Origin: WTFY01 sp011523795
GTDB lineage: Bacteria; Pseudomonadota; Gammaproteobacteria; UBA4575
Direction: 5' to 3'
Assembly: GCA_965207475.1 (NCBI GenBank)
Contig: OZ242278.1
Location: 1,674,001 to 1,738,000 of the forward strand
Length of the DNA: 64,000 nucleotides
Positions 36,277 to 44,540 of this stretch are shown in pieces. Below the pieces are notes generated by a model. It was not told the origin of the DNA and made no database searches. It saw nothing but the letters and a program-made list of their open reading frames with translations. Both the position numbers and the translations under genes were made by a program. Positions within the stretch are counted from its first letter, which is position 1. The number at the start of each line of letters is the position of its first letter.

Positions 36277-36477
36277 TCAGTCGGTCACCTTGTTCGCTGT
36301 TGTGAAAACGGATTCGAGAATGTCTTCCCAGTTTTCAGGGGTATCATGGAAAGGGGGGCGCACGTCCATGCGAAAGAATCTCTCTCCTTTTTGCGCGCAC
36401 CTGTTCAGCATTTCCTTGAGTTCCTCAAATGACTGCAGCTCATGATGCTGCATGAGAATTTCACTGAGCCACAGCAT
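36277..36477 (-). CDS. 66-residue protein overlapping the TauD-like gene
   Basis: It starts inside the last codons of the TauD-like gene (ATG at 36477, or an internal ATG at 36453) and ends 6 bases before the Cas6-like start. The product is helical at first (HHELQSFEELKEMLNRC) and ends MDVRPPFHDTPENWEDILESVF. No family known. The overlap and tight spacing indicate translational coupling in the operon. Confidence 0.6.
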   Translation of the reverse strand: MLWLSEILMQHHELQSFEELKEMLNRCAQKGERFFRMDVRPPFHDTPENWEDILESVFTTANKVTD

Positions 36478-37381
36478 CGGTTGCCGGCCGTTTGTCGCTG
36501 GTAACACCGGGCTTTGCCACGCGCTCGTAAAAGCGGGCACGGTATAACAGGCGTTTTGACGTTGAATGATCGGTGAACATCGTTCGGTTATGTAACACGT
36601 TGTTGCACAATACACCTTCTCCACTCTGCAGGAGATGCCGAAACCGGTACTCACTGTCATTGAGAATTTCCTGTAGTGTAAGTCTTGCCTTGCGTAGATG
36701 AAAGCTGTCCTTCCACATGATGTTACGCGTGCGTGCGGTATAGCGCATGTAGAGCGTCTGTGTAGGTTCATCAACCATGAACACGGGTCCAGATTTTGCA
36801 CTGAACCCCCTTTTCTGGTTTTCCGGATTAGGGGGGATGGTCATGGCTTGCGGGTCCATCAACGCCTCAACATGATCCGGGTTTTGGTCCCGCAGCTGGA
36901 TGTACAGGATTTCAGGGTCCAGGTAGGTATTTTCTCCGCCTGTACTTGCCGGGCGCACGCAATGCATGAGAAATGCCCGGATGCGCTGTGAATCCAGGTT
37001 ATAGTAGCCATCTGTATGCCAGTTCAGGGCCCTGTGCGTGTACGGAATATAGGAAGTGCTCCCTGGCCCTTTATCCATCACCTGGATTGAAGAGATGCTG
37101 TCTTTGTCAGCACAGAAGTTGGCATCCATATGGGTCAGGCTCAGCTGCCGGGCCATTGCAGCCACGACATGCTTGCTCTGTTCCAGTCCAGGGTCGGTCC
37201 TGTAGAAAACAAGATTGGTTTTTTCACATGCTTGCAGCAGGTTTCCCTTTTCTTCTTGCGTGAGCTGATGGGGCCTTTGAACCATGACGGTGAGCTGTTC
37301 AGTACGGGTCGGATATGCCCGGAGTTTGCGGGTTCTCCACTGACGGTACGCGCTATCATTTTCTAGGGAGAATTGCTGCAT
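36461..37381 (-). CDS. TauD/TfdA-family Fe(II)/2-oxoglutarate dioxygenase
   Basis: 306 residues from the ATG at 37381. The frame is open to 37573, but the upstream text is not protein-like. The iron triad is LNWHTDGYYN (H-x-D) and the distal His in NVLHNRTMF, and RLLYRARF supplies the 2-oxoglutarate Arg. The N-terminal block GNLLQACEKTNLVFYRT is typical of clavaminate/TauD-like enzymes. TauD relatives release sulfite from sulfonates, but this protein is divergent and the substrate is open. It is the first gene of the minus-strand operon, divergent from dsrA. Confidence 0.85.
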   Translation of the reverse strand: MQQFSLENDSAYRQWRTRKLRAYPTRTEQLTVMVQRPHQLTQEEKGNLLQACEKTNLVFYRTDPGLEQSKHVVAAMARQLSLTHMDANFCADKDSISSIQVMDKGPGSTSYIPYTHRALNWHTDGYYNLDSQRIRAFLMHCVRPASTGGENTYLDPEILYIQLRDQNPDHVEALMDPQAMTIPPNPENQKRGFSAKSGPVFMVDEPTQTLYMRYTARTRNIMWKDSFHLRKARLTLQEILNDSEYRFRHLLQSGEGVLCNNVLHNRTMFTDHSTSKRLLYRARFYERVAKPGVTSDKRPATDAVAQ

Positions 37382-37698
37382 GGCATAGAGGAATCTTGGA
37401 CATTCAGGACAGGCTGGCCAGGTCATGACACTGCATACCAGCCAATTGAGAACTATACCTGATGTTTCTAGGATTTTCCGGGGGATAGGTCCTCGATTGA
37501 CCCTATCCCTATTGGGATAATCTGGCCCCCCATGGAGGGGGTTTTGCCGTGCTGCTCCTGCTTCTAGACTCAAGTGGTGTACTTGACTAGGGTTTTTGGC
37601 TTCTTTGCCCCAGCGGGTTCCAGTATACTTGAGTCCATGTACCGGGTCCGTGCCAGAGCCACGGGTCTGCAGAAACTAGAAAGTAAGGAGATTGTACA
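37382..37698. promoter_or_regulatory. Divergent regulatory region between the TauD-like gene and dsrA
   Basis: 317 bases. GATAAT at 37516-37521 with TGG before it is a plausible extended -10 for dsrA, overlapping the short inverted repeat ATCCC...GGGAT. GGCCCCCC...GGGGG near 37524-37540 can form a hairpin followed by TTTT. A perfect 9-base inverted repeat, GACTCAAGT at 37567-37575 and ACTTGAGTC at 37627-37635, flanks a third ACTTG at 37581. These are candidate operator sites. AAGGAG lies 7 bases before the dsrA ATG. Confidence 0.5.
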
Positions 37699-38961
37699 AT
37701 GGCCGATACGCACCATCCCACCCCCATGCTTGATGATCTGGAAACGGGTCCATGGCCAAGTTTTGTTTCCGGCATCAAACGCTTGCGTGACAAGCATCAG
37801 GACGAACGAGTACGCGGTGTAGCCAATTCACTGTTGGGCCAGTTGGAGCACTCCTACGAAACACGCAAGGGCTACTGGAAAGGGGGTACGGTGTCAGTGT
37901 TCGGATACGGCAGCGGCATTATCCCCCGGTTTTCAGAGGTGGGTGCCGCGTTTCCCGAATCGAAGGAATTTCATACTCTGCGAGTTCAGCCTCCTGCAGG
38001 AAACTACTATACGACAGACATGCTGCGACAGCTTGGCACAAGCTGGGAAAAATGGGGTTCAGGCCTGGTTACTTTCCATGGGCAGACCGGCAATATCATG
38101 TTCATTGGTGCTACAACGGAAAATACGCAGCACTTTTTTGATGAAATCAATGACTATGGATGGGATCTGGGGGGTGCAGGGCCATGTGTGCGAACAGGCC
38201 AGTCCTGCGTAGGTTCTGCGCGTTGCGAGATGTCGAATGCCGATGAAATGAGGATTCATCGAACCCTGCTCAACAATTTTACTGATGATGTTCACAGGCC
38301 AGCACTACCCTATAAATTCAAGTTCAAAGTTTCAGGATGTCCGAATGATTGCATGAATTCGGTTGAACGTTCGGATTTCTCCATCATCGGCACATGGCGT
38401 GACGACATGAAAGTTGATCAGGATGAAGTCAAGAAATTCGTGAAGCGTAAGGGCCGTCAGTATGTCATAGACAATGTAATCACCCGTTGTCCCACCCAGG
38501 CACTTGCGCTCAAGGATGACGATACCCTTGAGGTTAACAACCAGGACTGCGTGCGATGCATGCACTGTCTGAATGTAATGGTAAAAGCACTGTCTCCGGG
38601 AGACGACACGGGCATAACTGTTTTGATCGGTGGCAAGCGAACCCTCAAGATAGGCGACCTGATGGGTACTGTAGTCGTGCCTTTCATGAAACTTGAGACG
38701 GAAGAAGACTACGAAAAGCTGGTCGAGCTGGCAGAAGAGACCATCGATTTCTGGGCAGAAAATGGCTTGGAGCATGAACGCTGTGGCGAAATGATCGAGC
38801 GTATCGGCCTCGTCAACTTTCTGGAAGGCATTGGTGTTGATGTGGATCCCAACATGGTGAATGAGCCACGTCAGAGTTCATACCTGCGTGCAGACAGCTG
38901 GGATGAGGAAGCCGAAAAATGGTTCCAGAGGAAAGCTGAACAGCGGGCATCCGCCGCATAA
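37699..38961 (+). CDS. dsrA: Reverse dissimilatory sulfite reductase alpha subunit
   Basis: 420 residues, the usual length. It pairs with DsrB as alpha2beta2 siroheme enzyme that oxidizes sulfur delivered by DsrC to sulfite in the cytoplasm. Siroheme and cluster cysteines lie in CVRTGQSC and SGCPNDCMNS. An inserted ferredoxin domain is seen in RCPTQAL and CVRCMHCLNVM. First gene of the dsr operon; dsrB follows after 53 bases. The order dsrAB-EFH-C identifies the oxidative (reverse) type. Confidence 0.98.
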   Translation: MADTHHPTPMLDDLETGPWPSFVSGIKRLRDKHQDERVRGVANSLLGQLEHSYETRKGYWKGGTVSVFGYGSGIIPRFSEVGAAFPESKEFHTLRVQPPAGNYYTTDMLRQLGTSWEKWGSGLVTFHGQTGNIMFIGATTENTQHFFDEINDYGWDLGGAGPCVRTGQSCVGSARCEMSNADEMRIHRTLLNNFTDDVHRPALPYKFKFKVSGCPNDCMNSVERSDFSIIGTWRDDMKVDQDEVKKFVKRKGRQYVIDNVITRCPTQALALKDDDTLEVNNQDCVRCMHCLNVMVKALSPGDDTGITVLIGGKRTLKIGDLMGTVVVPFMKLETEEDYEKLVELAEETIDFWAENGLEHERCGEMIERIGLVNFLEGIGVDVDPNMVNEPRQSSYLRADSWDEEAEKWFQRKAEQRASAA

Positions 38962-39014
38962 CAGGCTTTCTTGCCAGCAGCGCACCCTATTGAAACGAGA
39001 TTTAGGAGAAAAGT

Positions 39015-40088
39015 ATGGCGCAACACCATCGCGCACCGATTGAATCAGGCTGTCCGGACGGATTTCAGTACATGCACCCCGTGATGCGTAGAAATTACGG
39101 AAGCTGGGATTACCACGAACACCCACGACCCGGCGTGTTGCTTCATGTGGCAGAGAGTGGAGACAGGATCTGGACTGTGCGTGCTGGGACGCAGCGTATC
39201 TTGGATGTGTTTACCTTGCGGAAACTCTGCGAGATTGGAGACGAGTTTGCAGAAGGCTACGTGCGATTCACGATTCGCAGCAACATTGAATACATGGTCG
39301 CAGACGAAGCCAAGGTGCAGCCGCTGATTGATGAATTGGAATCGGAAGGTTTCGTAGTAGGGGGAACGAAAAACTCCGTAGCCATGATCTCGCATACGCA
39401 GGGTTGGCTGCATTGCGATATCCCGGGGACTGACGCTTCCGGAGTAGTCAAGGCGATGATGGATGAGTTGATTGATGAGTTCAGGGAGAACAACATGCCC
39501 AATCGCGTGCACATCACGACCTCATGCTGTCAAATTAATTGTGGAGGCCAGGGTGATATTGCCATCAATGTGCAGCATACCAAGCCACCCAAGATCAACC
39601 ATGACTTGGTATCCAATGTATGTGAGCGGCCATCAGTCGTTGCCCGTTGTCCCGTAGCTGCCATCCGTCCAGCCCAGGTAAATGGCAAGCCTTCCCTTGA
39701 AGTGGACGAAAAGAAATGTATTTGCTGTGGTGCATGTTATCCTCCATGCCCACCCATGCAGATCAATGATGCTGAGCACAGTCAGCTTGCAATATGGGTA
39801 GGAGGAAATCACAGCAATGCCCGAGGCAAGCCCACTTTCCAGAAACTCGTTGCTGCAGGCATACCCAATAATCCGCCACGCTGGCCAGAAGCCACGGCGG
39901 TAGTCAAGCAAATTCTGCGTGCCTATCGCGATGGGGCCAAGGACTGGGAGCGTATCAACGACTGGATTGAGCGCATCGGCTGGCCAAGATTTTTTGAGGC
40001 AACCGGACTTCCCTTTACCAAGTTTCACATCGACAATTGGCGTGGTGCACGCAGAAGCCTGAATTCATCTGCCCATATCCGCTTCTAG
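39015..40088 (+). CDS. dsrB: Reverse dissimilatory sulfite reductase beta subunit
   Basis: 357 residues with AGGAG 7-8 bases upstream. It binds the catalytically active siroheme in the heterotetramer. Cluster motif TTSCCQINCGG and ferredoxin domain ARCPVAAIRP and CICCGACYPPCPPM are present. The C-terminal FHIDNWRGARRSLNSSAHIRF is typical of DsrB. dsrE starts 15 bases later. Confidence 0.98.
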   Translation: MAQHHRAPIESGCPDGFQYMHPVMRRNYGSWDYHEHPRPGVLLHVAESGDRIWTVRAGTQRILDVFTLRKLCEIGDEFAEGYVRFTIRSNIEYMVADEAKVQPLIDELESEGFVVGGTKNSVAMISHTQGWLHCDIPGTDASGVVKAMMDELIDEFRENNMPNRVHITTSCCQINCGGQGDIAINVQHTKPPKINHDLVSNVCERPSVVARCPVAAIRPAQVNGKPSLEVDEKKCICCGACYPPCPPMQINDAEHSQLAIWVGGNHSNARGKPTFQKLVAAGIPNNPPRWPEATAVVKQILRAYRDGAKDWERINDWIERIGWPRFFEATGLPFTKFHIDNWRGARRSLNSSAHIRF

Positions 40089-40103
40089 GCATGAGGCATC
40101 GGT

Positions 40104-40496
40104 GTGAAGTTTGGAATTGTTATCAATGAGGGACCGTATACGCATCAATCTTCTGACTCGGCATTGCAGTTTGTAAAAGCTGCGATAGAAAAGGGGCACG
40201 ATATTTTTCGTGTCTTTTTCTATCATGATGGAGTCAATAACGGCACCCGTCTCGGTGTGCCGCCTCAAGATGACCGGAACCTGACAAAAGAGTGGTCTGA
40301 ACTTGCAGAAAAGCATGGGCTGGATTTGGTCGTGTGCGTAGCTGCTGCCCAACGCCGTGGCATTTTGGACGAAGATGAGATGGGGCGACACGGCAAAAAT
40401 GCACATAACCTGGCACCGGGATTTCGTATTTCTGGCCTGGGGCAACTTATCGAAGCGGGAATCCAGACAGACCGTCTTGTAACTTTCGGGGATTAG
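40104..40496 (+). CDS. dsrE: Sulfurtransferase subunit DsrE
   Basis: 130 residues from a GTG. It forms the hexamer DsrE2F2H2, which hands sulfur to DsrC. The sulfur-carrying Cys78 lies in DLVVCVAAAQRRGI, at the same position as in Allochromatium DsrE. FYHDGVNNGTRL is a family signature. The cysteine separates it from inactive paralogues. It also resembles TusD. Confidence 0.96.
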   Translation: MKFGIVINEGPYTHQSSDSALQFVKAAIEKGHDIFRVFFYHDGVNNGTRLGVPPQDDRNLTKEWSELAEKHGLDLVVCVAAAQRRGILDEDEMGRHGKNAHNLAPGFRISGLGQLIEAGIQTDRLVTFGD

Positions 40497-40512
40497 TATT
40501 TAGGGGTTTCCT

Positions 40513-40932
40513 GTGGAAAATGGTGAAGGCGTAGTCAAGAGGTTCTGTTATATCAATCGCAAGGCACCCTATGGCACCATCTACGCATTGGAGTCTCTGG
40601 AAGTAGTGCTAATCGCAGCGGCATTCGACCAGGACATCAGTCTGGTATTTGTGGATGATGGCGTATACCAACTGACCAAAGGACAGGACACTGAAAGCAT
40701 TGGCATGAAGAATTTCTCCAAAACGTATACGGCACTTGGTGACTACGACATCAAAAAGGTCTATGTGGAGAAGGAGTCGTTGGAAGAGCGTGGTTTAACC
40801 GCTGATGATCTTCAGGCGTTGAAGTATGAGGACGAAGATGATGACTGGGCAGAGAAGGATTCACTGTTCCTCGTGGGCCGCAGCGAACTGACTGAAATTA
40901 TCAATGAACAGGACGTGATATTGAGTTTCTAA
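40513..40932 (+). CDS. dsrF: Sulfurtransferase complex subunit DsrF
   Basis: 139 residues from a GTG. TusC-like fold; the text FCYINRKAPYGTIYALESLEVVLIAAAFDQDISLVFVDDGVYQL is typical. It lacks the active-site cysteine of DsrE, as expected for the structural DsrF subunit. It lies 3 bases before dsrH, so translation is coupled. Confidence 0.96.
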   Translation: MENGEGVVKRFCYINRKAPYGTIYALESLEVVLIAAAFDQDISLVFVDDGVYQLTKGQDTESIGMKNFSKTYTALGDYDIKKVYVEKESLEERGLTADDLQALKYEDEDDDWAEKDSLFLVGRSELTEIINEQDVILSF

Positions 40933-40935
40933 GCC

Positions 40936-41244
40936 ATGTCAGTTTTACACACCGTAAATAAATCACCATTCGAACGCAACGCCCTGGAATCATGTCTACG
41001 CCTTGCCAAGGCGGGGAGCTCCATACTTTTGTTCGAAGACGGCGTAATAGCTGCCATGCAGAATACGAAGTTCAGTGAAAGAATTGCTCAGGCCATGCAT
41101 GATTTCTCGTTCTATGTAATGGGTCCGGATGTCAAGGCGCGTGGACTTGGTGAAGACAAGTTGATCAATGGTATTCAGGTAGTAGATTATAATGGTTTTG
41201 TAGATTTGGCGACTGAACATGATGCGGTTCAATCGTGGTTGTGA
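40936..41244 (+). CDS. dsrH: Sulfurtransferase complex subunit DsrH
   Basis: 102 residues, TusB-like. The conserved Cys20 lies in ESCLRLAKAG, followed by SILLFEDGVIAAM. The C-terminus YNGFVDLATEHDAVQSWL matches the family. Completes the DsrEFH complex that interacts with DsrC. Confidence 0.95.
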   Translation: MSVLHTVNKSPFERNALESCLRLAKAGSSILLFEDGVIAAMQNTKFSERIAQAMHDFSFYVMGPDVKARGLGEDKLINGIQVVDYNGFVDLATEHDAVQSWL

Positions 41245-41282
41245 CATATGTTTAACGGATACTAGAAGGTGAGGAGAGTTGC

Positions 41283-41615
41283 ATGCCCTTAGAAGTAAAT
41301 GGCCAGTCCTTTGAGACTGATGAGGAAGGCTATCTGGCCAACCTAAACGATTGGCGACCGGAACTGGCTGATGCCATGGCAGAAGCAGACGGCGCTGAAC
41401 TCGGAGAGAATCACTGGGAAGTAATTAATTTTCTTCGCTCATACTACGAGGAATACCAGATTGCTCCAGCCGTGCGGGTCTTGACCAAGGCGATTGGCAA
41501 AAAACTGGGAAAGGACAAAGGTAACAGCAAGTACCTGTATGAACTGTTTCCTTATGGGCCTGCTAAGCAAGCGTGTAAGTATGCAGGCCTGCCTAAACCG
41601 ACAGGTTGCGTCTAG
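41283..41615 (+). CDS. dsrC: DsrC sulfur carrier with both C-terminal cysteines
   Basis: 110 residues. The flexible C-terminal arm ends QACKYAGLPKPTGCV with Cys98 and the penultimate Cys109, the pair that carries the DsrC trisulfide between DsrEFH, DsrAB and DsrK. It is the only one of the three DsrC-family proteins here with both cysteines, so it is the functional carrier. GAGGAG precedes the ATG. A strong stem-loop follows before dsrM. Confidence 0.98.
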   Translation: MPLEVNGQSFETDEEGYLANLNDWRPELADAMAEADGAELGENHWEVINFLRSYYEEYQIAPAVRVLTKAIGKKLGKDKGNSKYLYELFPYGPAKQACKYAGLPKPTGCV

Positions 41616-41638
41616 ACTCTGAATTATGTGTGCAGGCT

Positions 41639-41667
41639 GAAATGAAAGGCATGCTGCCTTTCGTTTC
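41639..41667 (+). other. Strong stem-loop between dsrC and dsrM
   Basis: A 13-bp stem has arms at 41639-41651 and 41655-41667 (12 Watson-Crick pairs, one U-G) and a three-base loop. No T-run follows. It is suited to stopping 3' exonucleases or to partial termination. That would let dsrC accumulate more than dsrMKJOP; this function is inferred. Confidence 0.75.
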
Positions 41668-41716
41668 ACCGGACGTATAGTATGAACAGGACCTAATACG
41701 CCTAGGGAAGTTGTAG

Positions 41717-42448
41717 ATGCCGGTCTTAACTATAGTCTTTGCAGCCTTGTTCTATGTGGCAACCGTTGTATTGCTGGCCTTTACTGCATATAAAATCTGG
41801 GGATATGCCAAAACGCCGGCGCCATTGAAGATTCCCACTACTCCAGCCCCGACGACCCGTCTTGGCGTAGTATTCCGGATGGTCAAGGAACTCACAATAT
41901 TTGAAAGCCTGTTCAAGTCGAGCAAATGGACATGGTTGTTCGGCTGGATGTTTCACTTTGGTTTGCTCTTGGTGCTGTTGAGGCACTTGCGTTACTTCAC
42001 TGATCCCGTCTGGGCATGGGTTGTTTTCTTGCAGCCTTTCGGCAAGTATGCTGCCTTCATGATGCTGGCTGGCCTTGCCGGCTTGTGGGCACGAAGGATA
42101 TTGGTAGACCGTGTTCGTTATATTTCTGCGCCTTCGGACCACCTGATGCTGCTGTTGTTAATTGCTATCGGTGTGACAGGGGCGCTGATGACTTTTGTAG
42201 ATCATACGGATATCGTGTCACTTAAAGCATTTATACTGGGGTTGATGGTATTTAACTGGTCGCCCATGCCGAATGATCTGGTTTTGATTGTGCATTTGAG
42301 CCTTGTCATCTTGCTGATGATCATTTTCCCATTCAGCAAGCTCTTGCATGCCCCGGGTGTCTTTTTCAGCCCTACTCGAAACCAGGTGGATAATCCCCGT
42401 GAAAAGCGTCATGTTGCGGACTGGGCCAACAGACTTGAGTCGTCCTAG
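41717..42448 (+). CDS. dsrM: DsrM, membrane cytochrome b subunit of DsrMKJOP
   Basis: 243 residues with about five membrane helices, NarI-like. Candidate heme b ligands lie in MFHFGLLLVLLRHLRYF and later helices (VIVHLSLVILLMIIFPFSKLLHAPGVFFSPTRNQ, a typical DsrM end). It exchanges electrons between the quinone pool and DsrK. Starts at ATG 41717 after AGGGAAG. dsrK follows after 11 bases. Confidence 0.95.
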   Translation: MPVLTIVFAALFYVATVVLLAFTAYKIWGYAKTPAPLKIPTTPAPTTRLGVVFRMVKELTIFESLFKSSKWTWLFGWMFHFGLLLVLLRHLRYFTDPVWAWVVFLQPFGKYAAFMMLAGLAGLWARRILVDRVRYISAPSDHLMLLLLIAIGVTGALMTFVDHTDIVSLKAFILGLMVFNWSPMPNDLVLIVHLSLVILLMIIFPFSKLLHAPGVFFSPTRNQVDNPREKRHVADWANRLESS

Positions 42449-42459
42449 ACAGGTTAGAA

Positions 42460-43998
42460 ATGGCTGCACCAGAATTTGAAACACCAAAAATCGATGAATA
42501 CCCCGTGATTCCTCGCCTGCAGGAAGGCGTAATGTCACATAGTCGGCCATTTGTTGCGAAGGCCGATTTCCAGGAGAAGCTAGGTTTTCCAGGCGAACTG
42601 GTGGACAACTGGAAAGAGGTGGCCATTGAAAAAATGGGTGAACTGACGGGCAAGTATCGTTCATTGCAGGTATTTTTGGATTCCTGTGTTAAATGTGGCG
42701 CCTGTACAGACAAGTGTCACTATTACCTTGGGACATCAGACCCGAAAAACATGCCGGTTGCCCGCCAGGACCTGTTCAGAAAAGTTTACAGGCGTTATCA
42801 CACCCTTTCCGGCAGGCTATTCCCGAAACTTGTAGGTGCTGAAGACCTGACCGAAGAAGTTCTGGATGACTGGTACAGCTACTTTCACCAGTGTTCACAG
42901 TGCAGGCGCTGTTCCGTTTACTGCCCTTATGGAATAGATACTGCAGAAATATCCATGGCTGCACGTGAAGTGATGGATGCAGTGGGAAAAGGGCAAAAGT
43001 ACTGTAATGAGATCATCGGCAAGGTTCATGTAATAGGAAATAATCTCGGCTTGCCGGAGCCGGCCTTGGCGGACACCTTGGAGGGCCTTGAAGAAGACGT
43101 TGAGGAAGAGACCGGCGTAGCGGTGAGGTTTCCACTGGATGTAGAGGGCGCGGAAGTTCTGTTGATTACCCCGTCTGCAGATTTTTTTGCAGAACCGCAC
43201 ATAGACGGATTGATCGGATACGCAAAAGTATTTCACCAGGCAGGAATTTCATGGACCCTGAGTTCCTATGCCAGCGAGGCAGCTAACTTTGGCATGTTCA
43301 TTGGCAGCTATGAAAACATGCAGAAGCTGGCTATGCGGATCCGCCAGGCTGCGATCGATCTTGGTGTAAAGCGAATCGTGTTCGGCGAGTGCGGACATGC
43401 ATGGCGTGTGGCGTACTCTTTCCTGAACACACTTGCCGGGCCATTTGACTTTCTGGACCCTGATTATCCCGTACCACAACACGTCTGTGAAGTTACGCAT
43501 GGACTGATTCAGGAAGGCAAGCTGGTTCTTGATCCTTCACAGAATGACGACATGGTGGTCACATATCATGATTCCTGCAACGTTGCCCGTGCGTCTCGCA
43601 TGGGTGACCGACCCGGCGGCCAGTTTGAAATTCCGAGGGAAATTATCAAGGCAGTATGCAATAACTATGTGGACATGCCGGGTTATGCCATCAAGGAAGG
43701 TACATACTGTTGCGGCGGCGGCGGCGGGTTGCTGACAGATGACTTGATTGAGCTTCGTGTGAAAGGTGCATTGCCGCGCATGGAGGCTTTGAAGAATGTG
43801 GTCGATAACTACGGTGTAACACACATGGCTGCAATTTGTGCAATTTGCAAAAGCCAGTTTTCAAAGGTGTTTCCATACTATGACTTTGATATGGACCAGA
43901 TCGTCAGCCTGCACCAGCTTGTGAGCAATGCGATTGTACTTCAGCCTGGCGATGATAAGCAGGGATGCCAAGAGGAAGGGCAGGCAGAAGCGGCCTGA
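42460..43998 (+). CDS. dsrK: DsrK, HdrD-like iron-sulfur subunit
   Basis: 512 residues. Two [4Fe-4S] motifs (CVKCGACTDKCHYY and CSQCRRCSVYCP) precede CCG-type cysteines: CNVARASRMGD and TYCCGGGGGLL. These hold the non-cubane-type catalytic cluster thought to act on the DsrC disulfide or trisulfide. It is cytoplasmic and attached to DsrM. dsrJ follows directly, with no dsrL in between. Confidence 0.96.
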   Translation: MAAPEFETPKIDEYPVIPRLQEGVMSHSRPFVAKADFQEKLGFPGELVDNWKEVAIEKMGELTGKYRSLQVFLDSCVKCGACTDKCHYYLGTSDPKNMPVARQDLFRKVYRRYHTLSGRLFPKLVGAEDLTEEVLDDWYSYFHQCSQCRRCSVYCPYGIDTAEISMAAREVMDAVGKGQKYCNEIIGKVHVIGNNLGLPEPALADTLEGLEEDVEEETGVAVRFPLDVEGAEVLLITPSADFFAEPHIDGLIGYAKVFHQAGISWTLSSYASEAANFGMFIGSYENMQKLAMRIRQAAIDLGVKRIVFGECGHAWRVAYSFLNTLAGPFDFLDPDYPVPQHVCEVTHGLIQEGKLVLDPSQNDDMVVTYHDSCNVARASRMGDRPGGQFEIPREIIKAVCNNYVDMPGYAIKEGTYCCGGGGGLLTDDLIELRVKGALPRMEALKNVVDNYGVTHMAAICAICKSQFSKVFPYYDFDMDQIVSLHQLVSNAIVLQPGDDKQGCQEEGQAEAA

Positions 43999-44037
43999 CT
44001 GGCTGAAGTCTGCATAACTGAACTGAAGTCAAAAGTT

Positions 44038-44523
44038 TTGATCAGAAGTATTGTCTATAGCAGACCTGTATGGCTTGCAGTAATCATGGTGACCTGTGTA
44101 TCCATGATCCGGGTCTTTGCGGACGGTCCCGAAAACATACCTCCACCCAAGGGCAAATACAGTGAAGAAACGGTTTGCGTAGAGCCTGTTGATATCATGC
44201 GCAGGCAACATTTCGAATACATTTTGGACCACCGGGACAAAACTGTTATTGAAGGCATCCGTACGGAAAAATACAGTCTCACCGGTTGCATAGATTGTCA
44301 TATCACGCCTGATGCACAGGGTAAATACGCACGGTACTCGGAAGAGATACACTTTTGCGCCAGTTGCCACCTGTTCACTGCGGTGACGATCGACTGTTTC
44401 CAGTGTCATGCTGACCGGCCTGAGGAGGCAGTGCGGGCAACTTTGCGCATGTCGGGCCAGGTTAATCAGCCTGTACAAGAGCTACAGGAACTGATGCGGT
44501 TAAGTGATAAAATTATTCAATAA
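44038..44523 (+). CDS. dsrJ: DsrJ, periplasmic triheme cytochrome c
   Basis: 161 residues from a TTG at 44038; an ATG at 44086 is the alternative. An uncleaved or cleaved N-terminal signal segment covers about residues 10-28. Three heme motifs are seen at 84-88 (CIDCH), 107-111 (CASCH) and 120-124 (CFQCH). Cys47 in EETVCVEP matches the cysteine that ligates one heme in Allochromatium DsrJ. It is part of the periplasmic module with DsrO. Confidence 0.93.
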   Translation: MIRSIVYSRPVWLAVIMVTCVSMIRVFADGPENIPPPKGKYSEETVCVEPVDIMRRQHFEYILDHRDKTVIEGIRTEKYSLTGCIDCHITPDAQGKYARYSEEIHFCASCHLFTAVTIDCFQCHADRPEEAVRATLRMSGQVNQPVQELQELMRLSDKIIQ

Positions 44524-44540
44524 GGCAGGTCAGGAATGTA

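Noticed and set aside
37524..37545. Rho-independent terminator ahead of dsrA
   Set aside because: The C/G stem is only about 5 bp and is followed by just four T; at most a weak attenuator.
34874..37698. CRISPR array near the Cas6-like gene
   Set aside because: No direct repeats with regular spacing were seen in the flanking intergenic regions.
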